Shown here in pieces: positions 19,271 through 26,518 of a DNA stretch of 64,000 bases (position 1 is its first letter; each line of letters opens with the position of its first letter). The stretch lies in assembly GCF_001028625.1 (NCBI RefSeq), contig NZ_CP011805.1, positions 558,001 to 622,000 on the forward strand, read 5' to 3'. The notes under the pieces are model-generated. The model was not told the origin of the DNA, did not search any database, and was given only the letters and a program-made list of their open reading frames with translations. A program made the position numbers and the translations under genes. The DNA is from Pelagerythrobacter marensis (lineage in GTDB: Bacteria > Pseudomonadota > Alphaproteobacteria > Sphingomonadales > Sphingomonadaceae).

Positions 19271-19693
19271 AATTACTTTGGCGTGGGGCTAATCCGAATG
19301 CGATGGGTGAGTCAAAGGCAAGTCACGAGAATACATCCCGCGCCAGGACATATGGGGAACTAGGTCGATAGCCGCGCGCTAGTCCGTTCCGCGTTTGAGT
19401 CGGGGCACTACCTATGCGAATGGGTACACCGACAAATTTGGTGCCTGCCCCCAAATTGCTCAGACGTGTTCGACTCACATGTGGTGCGTCGCGTGTTTCT
19501 GAGAAGACTGGCTAATCCACCCCCCAACAAACCATTTTCCTACAGCCCCCCGCATCGCATAAGTGGTTCGGTTCGTTCATCCATGCGGAGTCCGAACCAT
19601 GATTCTCTCCCTCCTTGTTCTCTCCCGAATTCTCCCCCAAACGCCGGGCGGGGCGCCTCTGCGCTGCCTGGCCCGGCTGTCGGGAGGTGTCGC
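19271..19693. other. Gap with lower-GC tail and REP-like hairpins
   Basis: No convincing gene in 420 bp. The left part keeps the lower GC of the orphan gene. It contains the hairpin at 19435-19457 and another with arms GGTTCGG (19565-19571) and CCGAACC (19592-19598). No integrase, tRNA or IS end is visible. Confidence 0.5.
19435..19457. repeat. REP-like hairpin
   Basis: AATTTGG at 19435-19441 pairs with CCAAATT at 19451-19457 around the loop TGCCTGCCC. The form AATTTGGTGCCTG-CCCCAAATT resembles REP hairpins I associate with RAYT-type (Y1) transposases; no such transposase is in the window. Confidence 0.55.
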
Positions 19694-20677
19694 ATGAACG
19701 CGCCTGCGACATTTCCCACGCCCAATCTCCCCGCGCTGATCGACGCGCTGCCCTCCGATTCCACCCGTCCGGCGCAGACCGAGTTCACGCGTGCGCGGCA
19801 GGTGGAGTTTCTCTCGGCGCTGGCCACGGCCGGCTCCGCGCGGCGGGCGGCGAAGGCGGCGGGGGTCAGCCATCAGACGGTCTATCGGATGCGCCGCGCC
19901 AGCCCGGCGTTCCGGCGCGCGTGGGATGCGGCGCTGCTCGCCGCGCGCGCCTCGGCAGAAGACGTGCTGGCCTGCCGCGCGCTCGACGGGGTGGAGGAAC
20001 AGGTGTTCTACCACGGCGAAGTCGTCGCCACCCGCCGGCGCTACGATTCGCGGCTCCTGCTCGCGCATCTCGCGCGGCTCGACAAGCTGACCGAGGATGC
20101 GGCCACCCGCGCCTTTGCCGAAGATTTCGAAACCGCGCTCGACCGCTTCGCCCGCGGGGAGCCTCAGCCGGAGCCGGAGCCGGAGCCGGAGATGGACATG
20201 GCAGGTGTCCCCGCGCAGGCGGGGACCTCGGGCGGTAGCGCTCCAACGTCTGAGGCCCCCGCCTCCGCGGGGGCGCGGGAGGGCGACTTTTTCGCTTCAG
20301 GACAGTGTAACATGCGGTCCATGTCTCCGGCCCAAACGGGGGCGGAGCGGGCGGCGGACGGGCGGGAAAGCGGCGATCCGCCGCCGGGCCGCTCGCTGCC
20401 GCCCGGCTACGACGCATGGGATGCGGACATGGACGATCCCGATCACTGGCAGGGGGGCACTTACCTCCCGCCCTATGACCGCCGGCTCCGCGCGATGGAG
20501 GCGGCGCGCCCGCACGATGCCCTGCTGCCGCATCAGTTCACCGGATACGGGTTCGATGCCGATGCGGTAGAGGCGGAGCAGCTCTCCGCATTCGAGGCGG
20601 GGGTGGAGCGCTGGTGGCTGGCGATCCCGCCCGGCCAGGGGGAGGACCCGGAAATCTGGCACTTCGCGGAGGACTAG
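19694..20677 (+). CDS. HTH-domain protein (terminase-small-subunit-like), repeats inserted in frame
   Basis: A 327-residue protein starting at the ATG 19694, with GGGAGG 6 nt upstream. Residues about 30-80 form a helix-turn-helix like those of phage terminase small subunits (FLSALATAGSARRAAKAAGV, SHQTVYRMRR), followed by a helical region rich in Ala/Leu. Then comes PEPEPEPEPE, a segment encoded by the dispersed repeats at 20208-20274 and 20281-20333, and a tail (LPPGYDAWDADMDDPDHWQG … DPEIWHFAED) rich in acidic and aromatic residues. The protein probably binds DNA. The repeat-encoded hinge is not expected to be functional sequence. No other phage genes are near. Function unknown. Confidence 0.75.
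   Translation: MNAPATFPTPNLPALIDALPSDSTRPAQTEFTRARQVEFLSALATAGSARRAAKAAGVSHQTVYRMRRASPAFRRAWDAALLAARASAEDVLACRALDGVEEQVFYHGEVVATRRRYDSRLLLAHLARLDKLTEDAATRAFAEDFETALDRFARGEPQPEPEPEPEMDMAGVPAQAGTSGGSAPTSEAPASAGAREGDFFASGQCNMRSMSPAQTGAERAADGRESGDPPPGRSLPPGYDAWDADMDDPDHWQGGTYLPPYDRRLRAMEAARPHDALLPHQFTGYGFDADAVEAEQLSAFEAGVERWWLAIPPGQGEDPEIWHFAED
20208..20274. repeat. Third copy of the composite palindromic repeat, inside a coding region
   Basis: The left unit TCCCCGCGCAGGCGGGGA (20208-20225, plus CCTC) and the right unit at 20252-20274 face each other across a 22-bp spacer, the same design as 2012-2092. The left unit differs from the canonical one at 1 of 22 positions and the right at 3 of 23. 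The spacer shares CGGYAGCG with the 2012-2092 spacer read on the opposite strand. It is read through as VPAQAGTSGG…APASAGA in the HTH protein. Confidence 0.72.
20281..20333. repeat. Dispersed repeat type 2, copy 1 (inside the HTH gene)
   Basis: The core at 20300-20327 matches 46568-46595 at 27 of 28 positions, and similarity extends about 20 bp upstream (GGGCGA-n-TTTTC) and a few bp downstream. The core contains ACATG and CATGT arms 5 nt apart. It is translated as part of the hinge (ASGQCNMRSMSPAQTGA). Confidence 0.72.
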
Positions 20678-21061
20678 CGGACGAAGGGCTGGGGGACGGC
20701 GGACTAGCGGACGGAGGACTGGGGGGCGGTGCGCGCGCGGGCCTGCCTGCTGCCATCGCACCGCAGGCACGGCCCGCCGATTGGGCCGGACCTTGCGCGG
20801 CGCGGCATCATTGGGGCGGAAGAGGCGGCGCGCGGCCTCCCGTCTTCCCCTCTCCCCTCTCCCCTCCCAGAGGTTTCGCGCGTCGTCTCCCGTCCTCTCC
20901 GGACCGGAGCGCGCCCGCCGAAACCACCGGGCGGGCGTGCGGCAGGGGCCTCGCACCACGCGGGGCCTCTGCCATCCCTGCGCGCTCGGGCTCGGGCTCG
21001 GGCGGGGGTGAAGGTGTGGGTGCGGGCGGCGGGGGAAGGCTGTGCGGCGCGGCGTTGACGC
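20678..21061. other. Intergenic region with short tandem similarity, no gene supported
   Basis: This 384-bp gap lies between convergent genes. It begins with near-repeats of GCGGACTAGCGGACGGAGGA right after the HTH gene's stop, then low-complexity G/C-rich sequence (runs of GGGCTCGGGCTCGGGCGGG near 20988-21007). Open frames exist but look like GC-driven artefacts. Confidence 0.5.
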
Positions 21062-21658
21062 TCAGTCGAGCAGGACCAGCTCGACCGAACCGTGGCCGCG
21101 GCGGATCAGGCCAAGCTCGTCCGCCGCAGCGCGCGACAGGTCGATCGTGCGGCCCCGGTGGAACGGCCCGCGGTCGTTGATCCGCACGACGACCGACTTG
21201 CCGTTGCGCGGGTTGGTCACCTGTACCCGGCTGCCGAAGGGCAGCGTGCGGTGCGCGGCGGTCATCCGGCCGGGATCGAAGGTCTCGCCGTTCGCGGTCC
21301 GGCGCCCGGCGAAGCGGCGGCCGTAATAGGATGCGACCCCGCTGCCGAGCGGCTTGCCGGCCGGCTCGACCTCCACCGGCGGCTCGATCGCGGCGATGTC
21401 CACCGCGCCGGGGCGCGGGGCGGCGAGGGCACGCGGGGCGGGCAAGTGGGCGAAGCTGGCGTCGAACCCGTCCGCGGGGGCGCGGGCAGGGGCCAGCGTG
21501 GCGGGCGCCACCGCAGTCGCGGCGGCAGCGGCGCGGGTGGCGGCAGGGCCGGTGTCGGCCAGCGCGGGGCCGCCCGCGGGTGCGGTCAGCAGCATCGCGG
21601 TGGCGAGCCCGGCAAGCTTGCGCAGCGGCGTGCGGCGGTATGGTCTGATCCCGTCCAT
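21062..21658 (-). CDS. rlpA: Septal ring lytic transglycosylase, RlpA family
   Basis: A 198-residue exported protein with a double-psi beta-barrel domain. The N-terminus (RKLAGLATAMLLTAPAGGPALAD) is a signal peptide and an Ala/Pro-rich linker follows. The C-terminal RlpA domain shows VASYYGRRFAGRRTANGE, the catalytic Asp region FDPGRMTAAHRTLPFG, VVVRINDRGPFHRGRTIDLS and AADELGL. RlpA cleaves glycan strands lacking stem peptides and acts at the septum in some species. This version lacks a SPOR domain. I chose the ATG at 21656-21658 with GAGGGA upstream; the frame stays open for 200 more codons, but that extension has no protein features. Confidence 0.9.
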   Translation of the reverse strand: MDGIRPYRRTPLRKLAGLATAMLLTAPAGGPALADTGPAATRAAAAATAVAPATLAPARAPADGFDASFAHLPAPRALAAPRPGAVDIAAIEPPVEVEPAGKPLGSGVASYYGRRFAGRRTANGETFDPGRMTAAHRTLPFGSRVQVTNPRNGKSVVVRINDRGPFHRGRTIDLSRAAADELGLIRRGHGSVELVLLD

Positions 21659-21860
21659 AGCGGGTCCCTCTATACCCGCTGCGCCCCGCCGCCGGGACCA
21701 CCTGAGGGTCCGCTTACCCCGAAAGCGGTTCGACTCGTCGTGCCGGGGGGAACGAATCGGCGCGATTCGCGCGCTGCGAATCGGTTGGGGGCCGGTTCGG
21801 GGCTGCGGTCGCGGGCCGGGTTGGGGCCGGGTCGGGAAGGGGGGAGCGGCATGTGAAAAT

Positions 21861-21884
21861 GGGGCCGGCATCGCTGCCGACCCC
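21861..21884 (-). terminator. Terminator-like hairpin
   Basis: GGGGCCGGCA pairs with TGCCGACCCC (one mismatch) around TCGC. On the minus strand it is followed by ATTTTCACATG. It would end a minus-strand transcript coming from the argG side, although it lies almost 600 bp beyond the argG stop. Confidence 0.5.
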
Positions 21885-22391
21885 ACTCTCACCGATGCGT
21901 GGTCATCCTTCCTGGCGGACCAGTCGGGAAGCGCTTGGCGCCCGGTGTTTTCGCATGCTGTCCGGCGAACCGGACGGCCGCGTCTGTCACCGGCGCTCGC
22001 ACCGGCATCCGGTTCCGCCGGGGGCGGCTGGGGCCCAAGGGCCTTCGCCATGCCTTCCAGCGGTTCCGAGACCGGTCGATCGCTGATGGCCGGCGGTCTC
22101 GAACGGTCCCGCTCCGGCTTGCGCCCTTGCGAGTCCTCGACCTCCAGCCGGATCGTCCGGCCCGTGGCGGCGTTGCTTTCGCGTCCTTCTCGAACGGTGC
22201 CCTTGCATCCGGCCGAAACCTTCAGCAGGTGTCCCTCGAAGACCGCGCGGACAGATGCCGCCACGCCGAAATGGTGTAAGAAGTTATCGTGTTTTCAGGT
22301 CGTTGAACCGTCAAACGCGAAGCTTTCTACGCCCTTCCGATGTCTTGAGACTGCGCCCCGAAACCGAGTCGCGCAAGCTGGCAAGCCCCGG

Positions 22392-22442
22392 GTTATCCAC
22401 TGTGCCCCGATTTCTCTGTGGACAGGGGTGGATAACTCCACC
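22392..22442. promoter_or_regulatory. Paired DnaA-box-like sequences and hairpin
   Basis: GTTATCCAC at 22392-22400 and its exact inverse GTGGATAAC at 22428-22436 match the DnaA box core TTATCCAC on opposite strands. TGTGGACAG at 22417-22425 is a two-mismatch relative. The second also lies in a perfect 6-bp hairpin GGTGGATAACTCCACC (22427-22442), close to the argG stop. Confidence 0.45.
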
Positions 22443-22457
22443 GCCCGTCGCAACCGC

Positions 22458-23672
22458 TCAGAGCCCGCGCTTCGCCAGCAGCTTCAGCCGCAGCGCGTTG
22501 AGCTTGATGAAGCCCTGCGCATCGGCCTGGTCGTAGGCGCCGGCATCGTCCTCGAACGTGACGTGCGCTTCGGAATAGAGCGAGTTGGGCGATTTGCGCC
22601 CGACCACGGCGGCCTGGCCCTTGTAGAGCTTCAGCCGCACAGTGCCGCTCACCTTATCCTGGCTCAGATCGATCGCGGCCTGCAGCATCTCGCGCTCCGG
22701 GCTGAACCAGAAGCCGTTGTAGATCAGCTCCGCATACTTGGGCATCAGCTCGTCCTTGAGGTGCGCCGCACCGCCGTCGAGCGTGATCTGTTCGATCCCG
22801 CGATGCGCGCGGGCATAGATTTCGCCGCCGGGGGTCTCGTACATGCCGCGGCTCTTCATGCCGACGAAGCGGTTCTCGACCAGGTCGAGGCGCCCGATGC
22901 CGTGCCGGCGGCCCAGATCGTTGAGCGCGGCCAGCAGCGTGGCCGGGCTCATCGCCTCGCCGTTGAGGGCGATGCCATCGCCCTTCTCGAAATCGATCGT
23001 GATGTACTCGGGCGTATCGGGCGCGCTTTCGGGATGATCGGTGCGCGAATAGACGTAGTCGGGCGTCTCTTCCCACGGGTCTTCCAGCACTTTGCCTTCC
23101 GAAGAGGTGTGCAGGAGGTTGGCGTCGGTGGAGAACGGGCTTTCGCCACGCTTGTCGGTCGGCACCTTGATCTGGTGCTTCTCCGCCCAGGCGATCAGGG
23201 CGGTGCGGCTGTTGAGGTCCCACTCGCGCCAGGGCGCGATTACCTTGATGTCAGGGTCGAGGGCATAGGCGGACAGTTCGAAGCGCACCTGATCGTTGCC
23301 CTTGCCGGTCGCCCCGTGGGCGATCGCATCGGCACCGGTTTCGCGGGCGATTTCCACCAGACGCTTGGAAATCAGCGGGCGAGCGATGCTGGTGCCGAGC
23401 AGGTAATCGCCTTCGTAGCGGGCATTGGCGCGCATCATCGGGAAGACGAAGTCGCGCACGAATTCCTCGCGCAGATCCTCGATGAAGATGTGCCTGTCGG
23501 GAATGCCCATCGCCTTCGCCTTCTCGCGCGCGGGCTCGATCTCCTCGCCCTGGCCGAGGTCGGCGGTGAAGGTCACGACCTCGAGGCCGCGTTCCACTTC
23601 CAGCCACTTGGCGATCACGCTGGTATCGAGACCACCCGAATAGGCGAGGACGACACGTTTCACATCGGACAT
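22458..23672 (-). CDS. argG: Argininosuccinate synthase
   Basis: An ATP-dependent enzyme condensing citrulline and aspartate in arginine biosynthesis. It has 404 residues, the normal size. The PP-loop SGGLDTS lies at residues 12-18 in VVLAYSGGLDTSVIAKWL, with later landmarks KGNDQVRFEL, APWREWDLNSR and the C-terminal VTFEDDAGAYDQADAQGFIK. It is a stand-alone gene on the minus strand, with no other arginine genes in the window. Confidence 0.97.
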   Translation of the reverse strand: MSDVKRVVLAYSGGLDTSVIAKWLEVERGLEVVTFTADLGQGEEIEPAREKAKAMGIPDRHIFIEDLREEFVRDFVFPMMRANARYEGDYLLGTSIARPLISKRLVEIARETGADAIAHGATGKGNDQVRFELSAYALDPDIKVIAPWREWDLNSRTALIAWAEKHQIKVPTDKRGESPFSTDANLLHTSSEGKVLEDPWEETPDYVYSRTDHPESAPDTPEYITIDFEKGDGIALNGEAMSPATLLAALNDLGRRHGIGRLDLVENRFVGMKSRGMYETPGGEIYARAHRGIEQITLDGGAAHLKDELMPKYAELIYNGFWFSPEREMLQAAIDLSQDKVSGTVRLKLYKGQAAVVGRKSPNSLYSEAHVTFEDDAGAYDQADAQGFIKLNALRLKLLAKRGL

Positions 23673-23717
23673 TTCGCTAGCACTCCGTCAATCGGCGGGG
23701 CCGGTATCAGGGGCCGG

Positions 23718-23760
23718 GCGCGGGGGCAACGGGGAAGCTGTTGTCCGCCCCCAACCGCGC
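23718..23760. other. Long GC hairpin between CFA synthase 1 and argG
   Basis: Outer arms GCGCGG and CCGCGC, inner arms GGGGGC and GCCCCC with small offsets, and CAAC/GTTG at the tip. It follows the CFA gene stop, so it may end that operon, but no T-run follows on the minus strand. Confidence 0.4.
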
Positions 23761-23776
23761 CTTGGCAGGGCGTGCG

Positions 23777-25033
23777 TCAGGAGCCGGAGCCGAGCAGCCC
23801 GACTTCGGCCTCTCCAATGTAATCGCGCGCGAGGGGAAGCGCATGACGGTCGCGGATGAACTGGATCTGGTAATTGCACATCCCGCCGCTCTCAAAAGCG
23901 GCGGTCGCCCCGGCGAGATAGAACATCCACATGCGGTAGAACCGCGCATCGAACAGTTGCTCGATCTCCGCCTGCCGGGCTTCGCAATTGGCGTACCAGG
24001 CGCGCAGCGTATGGGCGTAGTGCAAACGCAGCGTCTCGACATCGGAGGCGATCAGGCGGACTTTCTCGCTCGCCGCGACCGTTTCGCTCAACGCGGGAAT
24101 ATAGCCGCCCGGGAAGATGTACTTGCGCGTGAATGCGTCGGTGCTGCCGGGGCCGCCCATTCGCCCGATCGTGTGGAGCAGCATGACACCGTCGTTCGCC
24201 AGCATGGTGGCGCAGGCACGGAAGAACGTTTCGAACTGCGGCCGGCCGACATGTTCGAACATTCCGACCGAAACGATCCGGTCGTAGCGTTCGCCGCGTT
24301 CGGCAAGTTCGCGATAATCGATCAGTGCGAAATCGACGCGATCGGCCACGCCCGCCGCATCCGCGCGCTTGCGGGCGAGGGCGAGCTGTTCTTCGCTGAG
24401 TGTGATGCCGGTGATCCGCACGCCGAAGTGGCGCGCGAGATAGATCGCCATTCCGCCCCAGCCGCATCCGATATCGAGCACGGCCTGGCCATCTTCAATC
24501 GCCAGCTTCGCAGCGATATGCGCCAGCTTGGCTTCTTGCGCTTGGGCCAGGGTCATGCCCTCGCGCGGCCAATAGCCGCAGCTGTACTGCATATGCTCGG
24601 CATCGAGCATCATTTCGTAAAGCGCGTTGCCGATATCGTAGTGGTGGGCGACGTTGCGGCGGGACGATCGCGACTGGTTGAACGATTCGACCGCGAAGCC
24701 GATCGAATTGCGCAGGCGGTGCAGCGGGCTGGCACCGCGCAGGTCTGCATTCGCTTCCCAGGGGGCGTTCATCCGGATGAGCTGGACAAGCTGCATCACG
24801 TCGCCCTGTTCGATCACAAGGCGGCCATCCATGAACGTTTCGCCTGCGCCCAGACGCGGATCGAGCAGGATATCGCGCACCGCCCGCGCATCCGTGAAGC
24901 GGACCGCGACATCCGGGAAGCCGGGTGCGGGTTCGCCAAACTGCGCCCGGCGGCCATCTGCGTGAACCACAGTCAGTTGGCCGGACTTTATTGCCCGGCC
25001 GATGACTTTGTCGAAGAGCGATGCGGCATTCAT
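23777..25033 (-). CDS. Cyclopropane-fatty-acyl-phospholipid synthase family methyltransferase (copy 1)
   Basis: A SAM-dependent methyltransferase acting on unsaturated acyl chains of membrane phospholipids. It has 418 residues with an N-terminal lipid-binding-like region (FGEPAPGFPDVAVRF, GAGETFMDGRL). The SAM site is VLDIGCGWGGMAIYLA at about 192-207. CFA-family landmarks include HHYDIGNALYEMMLD, YSCGYW, GMFEHVG, KYIFPGGYIPAL and RMWMFYLAGA. It is the second gene of a tandem pair, 45 bp after copy 2. The two are clearly paralogous but diverged, so they may differ in substrate (for example cyclopropane versus methyl-branched or furan precursors). Confidence 0.93.
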   Translation of the reverse strand: MNAASLFDKVIGRAIKSGQLTVVHADGRRAQFGEPAPGFPDVAVRFTDARAVRDILLDPRLGAGETFMDGRLVIEQGDVMQLVQLIRMNAPWEANADLRGASPLHRLRNSIGFAVESFNQSRSSRRNVAHHYDIGNALYEMMLDAEHMQYSCGYWPREGMTLAQAQEAKLAHIAAKLAIEDGQAVLDIGCGWGGMAIYLARHFGVRITGITLSEEQLALARKRADAAGVADRVDFALIDYRELAERGERYDRIVSVGMFEHVGRPQFETFFRACATMLANDGVMLLHTIGRMGGPGSTDAFTRKYIFPGGYIPALSETVAASEKVRLIASDVETLRLHYAHTLRAWYANCEARQAEIEQLFDARFYRMWMFYLAGATAAFESGGMCNYQIQFIRDRHALPLARDYIGEAEVGLLGSGS

Positions 25034-25078
25034 CGCCTGATACGAATAATGCCCTTTGCCGCGCTCGAAAAGAGGCCT

Positions 25079-26383
25079 TTATTCTGCCGCCTCGCGCAGG
25101 GCAGGATCGTAACGCCAGGTGGGCACCTCCCCGCGATCGCGCAGCCGGGCGCTTTCTTCGTACATATAATCGCGGGTCATCGGGATCGCCCCGCGATCCT
25201 TCACATACTGAACCTGCCAGTTGACCATATTGCCGTGCCGGAAACTCTGCTCGGCCCCAGCGAGATAGAACAGCCACATGCGATAGAACGTCTCGTCGTA
25301 CATCTCGACGATCTCTTCCTTGTGCATGACCGTGCGGGCGTACCATTCTTCCAGTGTGTGCGAATAGTGGAAGCGCATCGCCTCGACATCGGCGACTTCC
25401 CAGCCTGCCTTCTCGCTTTCGGTCACCAGTTCGCTCAACGCCGGGATATATCCGCCGGGGAAAATGTATTTGCGCGTCCAGGCGTCGGTGAACCCCGGAG
25501 GCCCCGCACGGCCGCAACAATGGCTAAACATGACGCCATCAGGCTTGAGCAGCTTGTGCGTGTGCTGGAAGAATTGCGGATAGTGGATCGTGCCGACGTG
25601 TTCGAGCAGGCCGACGCTGGTGATCCGGTCGAACTGCCCTTCGACATCGCGATAGTCCGTCAGGGCGAACTTGACCTTGTCGTCCACCCCTTCGGCCTTC
25701 GCGCGTTCCTGACAGAAGGCGATCTGGTCGGGCGCGAGGGCGATGCCGAGCACTTCCACGCCGTACATCTTGTGCAGATAGAGCGCGAGACCGCCCCATC
25801 CGCAGCCGATATCGAGCACGCGCATCCCTTCGCACTTGCCCTGTTCCAGATGGAGCTTGGCGGCGATGTGCGCCTTCTTGTCCATCTGCGCCTGTTCCAG
25901 GGTGTTCGACGGATCGCGGTAATAGGCCATGGTGTACTGACGATCTTCGTCAAGGAAGCGTTCGTACAGTTGCCGCGTCAGGTTGTAGGTGTGTTCGGCA
26001 TTGGCGCGCGCTTTCCCGCGAAGATTGATCCCGTCCAGCTTAGCAATCGCCTTCTGCGCGGCCTTGCGCAGGACACCCTGCGACTGGATCGCCCGGTCGC
26101 CGATGGATTTGGAGTTTTCCGTAACGAACAGCACCAGGTCGCGGATGTCGTGCGGCGGCTCCACCACCAGCCAGCCCCACATATAGGCCTCACCCGCACC
26201 GAGCTGCGGATAGCGGGCGATATGGCCGGCGGCGCGCTTGTCCGTCAGGGTGATGTGGATCGGGCCGCGGGCGTCCGCGCTTTCAGCGGGCGATCCGTAG
26301 CTGTACTGTTTGCCGTCGTGGTCGGTCACGACCAGTTGGCCGCATTTGATTACCTTGGTCAGGAATTTGTCGAGCAACCACAT
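25079..26383 (-). CDS. Cyclopropane-fatty-acyl-phospholipid synthase family methyltransferase (copy 2)
   Basis: A paralogue of the downstream gene with the same architecture over 434 residues: GAGEAYMWGWLVVEP near the N-terminus, VLDIGCGWGGLALYLH as SAM site, GLLEHVG, KYIFPGGYIPALSEL and RMWLFYLAGAEQSFR. The ATG at 26381-26383 (MWLLDKFLTKVIKCGQL) is preferred because GGGGAGA lies 10 nt upstream; an ATG 60 nt further upstream adds residues of unlikely composition. It is first of the two-gene CFA unit and follows the oxidoreductase operon after 135 bp on the same strand. Function beyond the family is inferred. Confidence 0.93.
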   Translation of the reverse strand: MWLLDKFLTKVIKCGQLVVTDHDGKQYSYGSPAESADARGPIHITLTDKRAAGHIARYPQLGAGEAYMWGWLVVEPPHDIRDLVLFVTENSKSIGDRAIQSQGVLRKAAQKAIAKLDGINLRGKARANAEHTYNLTRQLYERFLDEDRQYTMAYYRDPSNTLEQAQMDKKAHIAAKLHLEQGKCEGMRVLDIGCGWGGLALYLHKMYGVEVLGIALAPDQIAFCQERAKAEGVDDKVKFALTDYRDVEGQFDRITSVGLLEHVGTIHYPQFFQHTHKLLKPDGVMFSHCCGRAGPPGFTDAWTRKYIFPGGYIPALSELVTESEKAGWEVADVEAMRFHYSHTLEEWYARTVMHKEEIVEMYDETFYRMWLFYLAGAEQSFRHGNMVNWQVQYVKDRGAIPMTRDYMYEESARLRDRGEVPTWRYDPALREAAE

Positions 26384-26518
26384 TGCGGCCGTATCTCCCC
26401 TAGTTTCCGTTCTGGCTTCGCCCGCGGGACGGGGCCCTGTCAACGATGGAGGGAGATTTGCCGATCTGCGCCGGTGATAACGCGCCGGTTGGCAGGGCCG
26501 GGCTTTTGCGCCACGTCC

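Larger units (their letters stand above)
21659..22457. other. 800-bp intergenic region between rlpA and argG
   Basis: No gene I can defend. It holds a terminator-like hairpin (21861-21884) facing the minus strand, a moderately AT-richer stretch near 22270-22340, and a pair of DnaA-box-like sequences near 22392-22436. A minus-strand frame from a GTG at 22264 stays open through the hairpin and into rlpA, but has no ribosome-binding site or recognisable domain. Confidence 0.5.

Noticed and set aside
19271..19693. Possible tRNA or attachment site at the edge of the low-GC segment
   Set aside because: I looked for a T-loop GTTCGANNC and acceptor pairing and found none; no integrase gene is present.
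20988..21010. CRISPR or tandem repeat array
   Set aside because: Only a short GGGCTC microrepeat; there are no regularly spaced repeats anywhere in the window.
21659..22264. In-frame 200-codon N-terminal extension of RlpA from a GTG
   Set aside because: No ribosome-binding site, no domain, it would bury the signal peptide of RlpA, and a terminator-like hairpin lies inside. I could not exclude it fully on codon use.
22392..22442. Chromosomal replication origin
   Set aside because: Only two good DnaA-box cores, no dnaA, hemE, gidA or parAB context, and no clear long AT-rich unwinding region.
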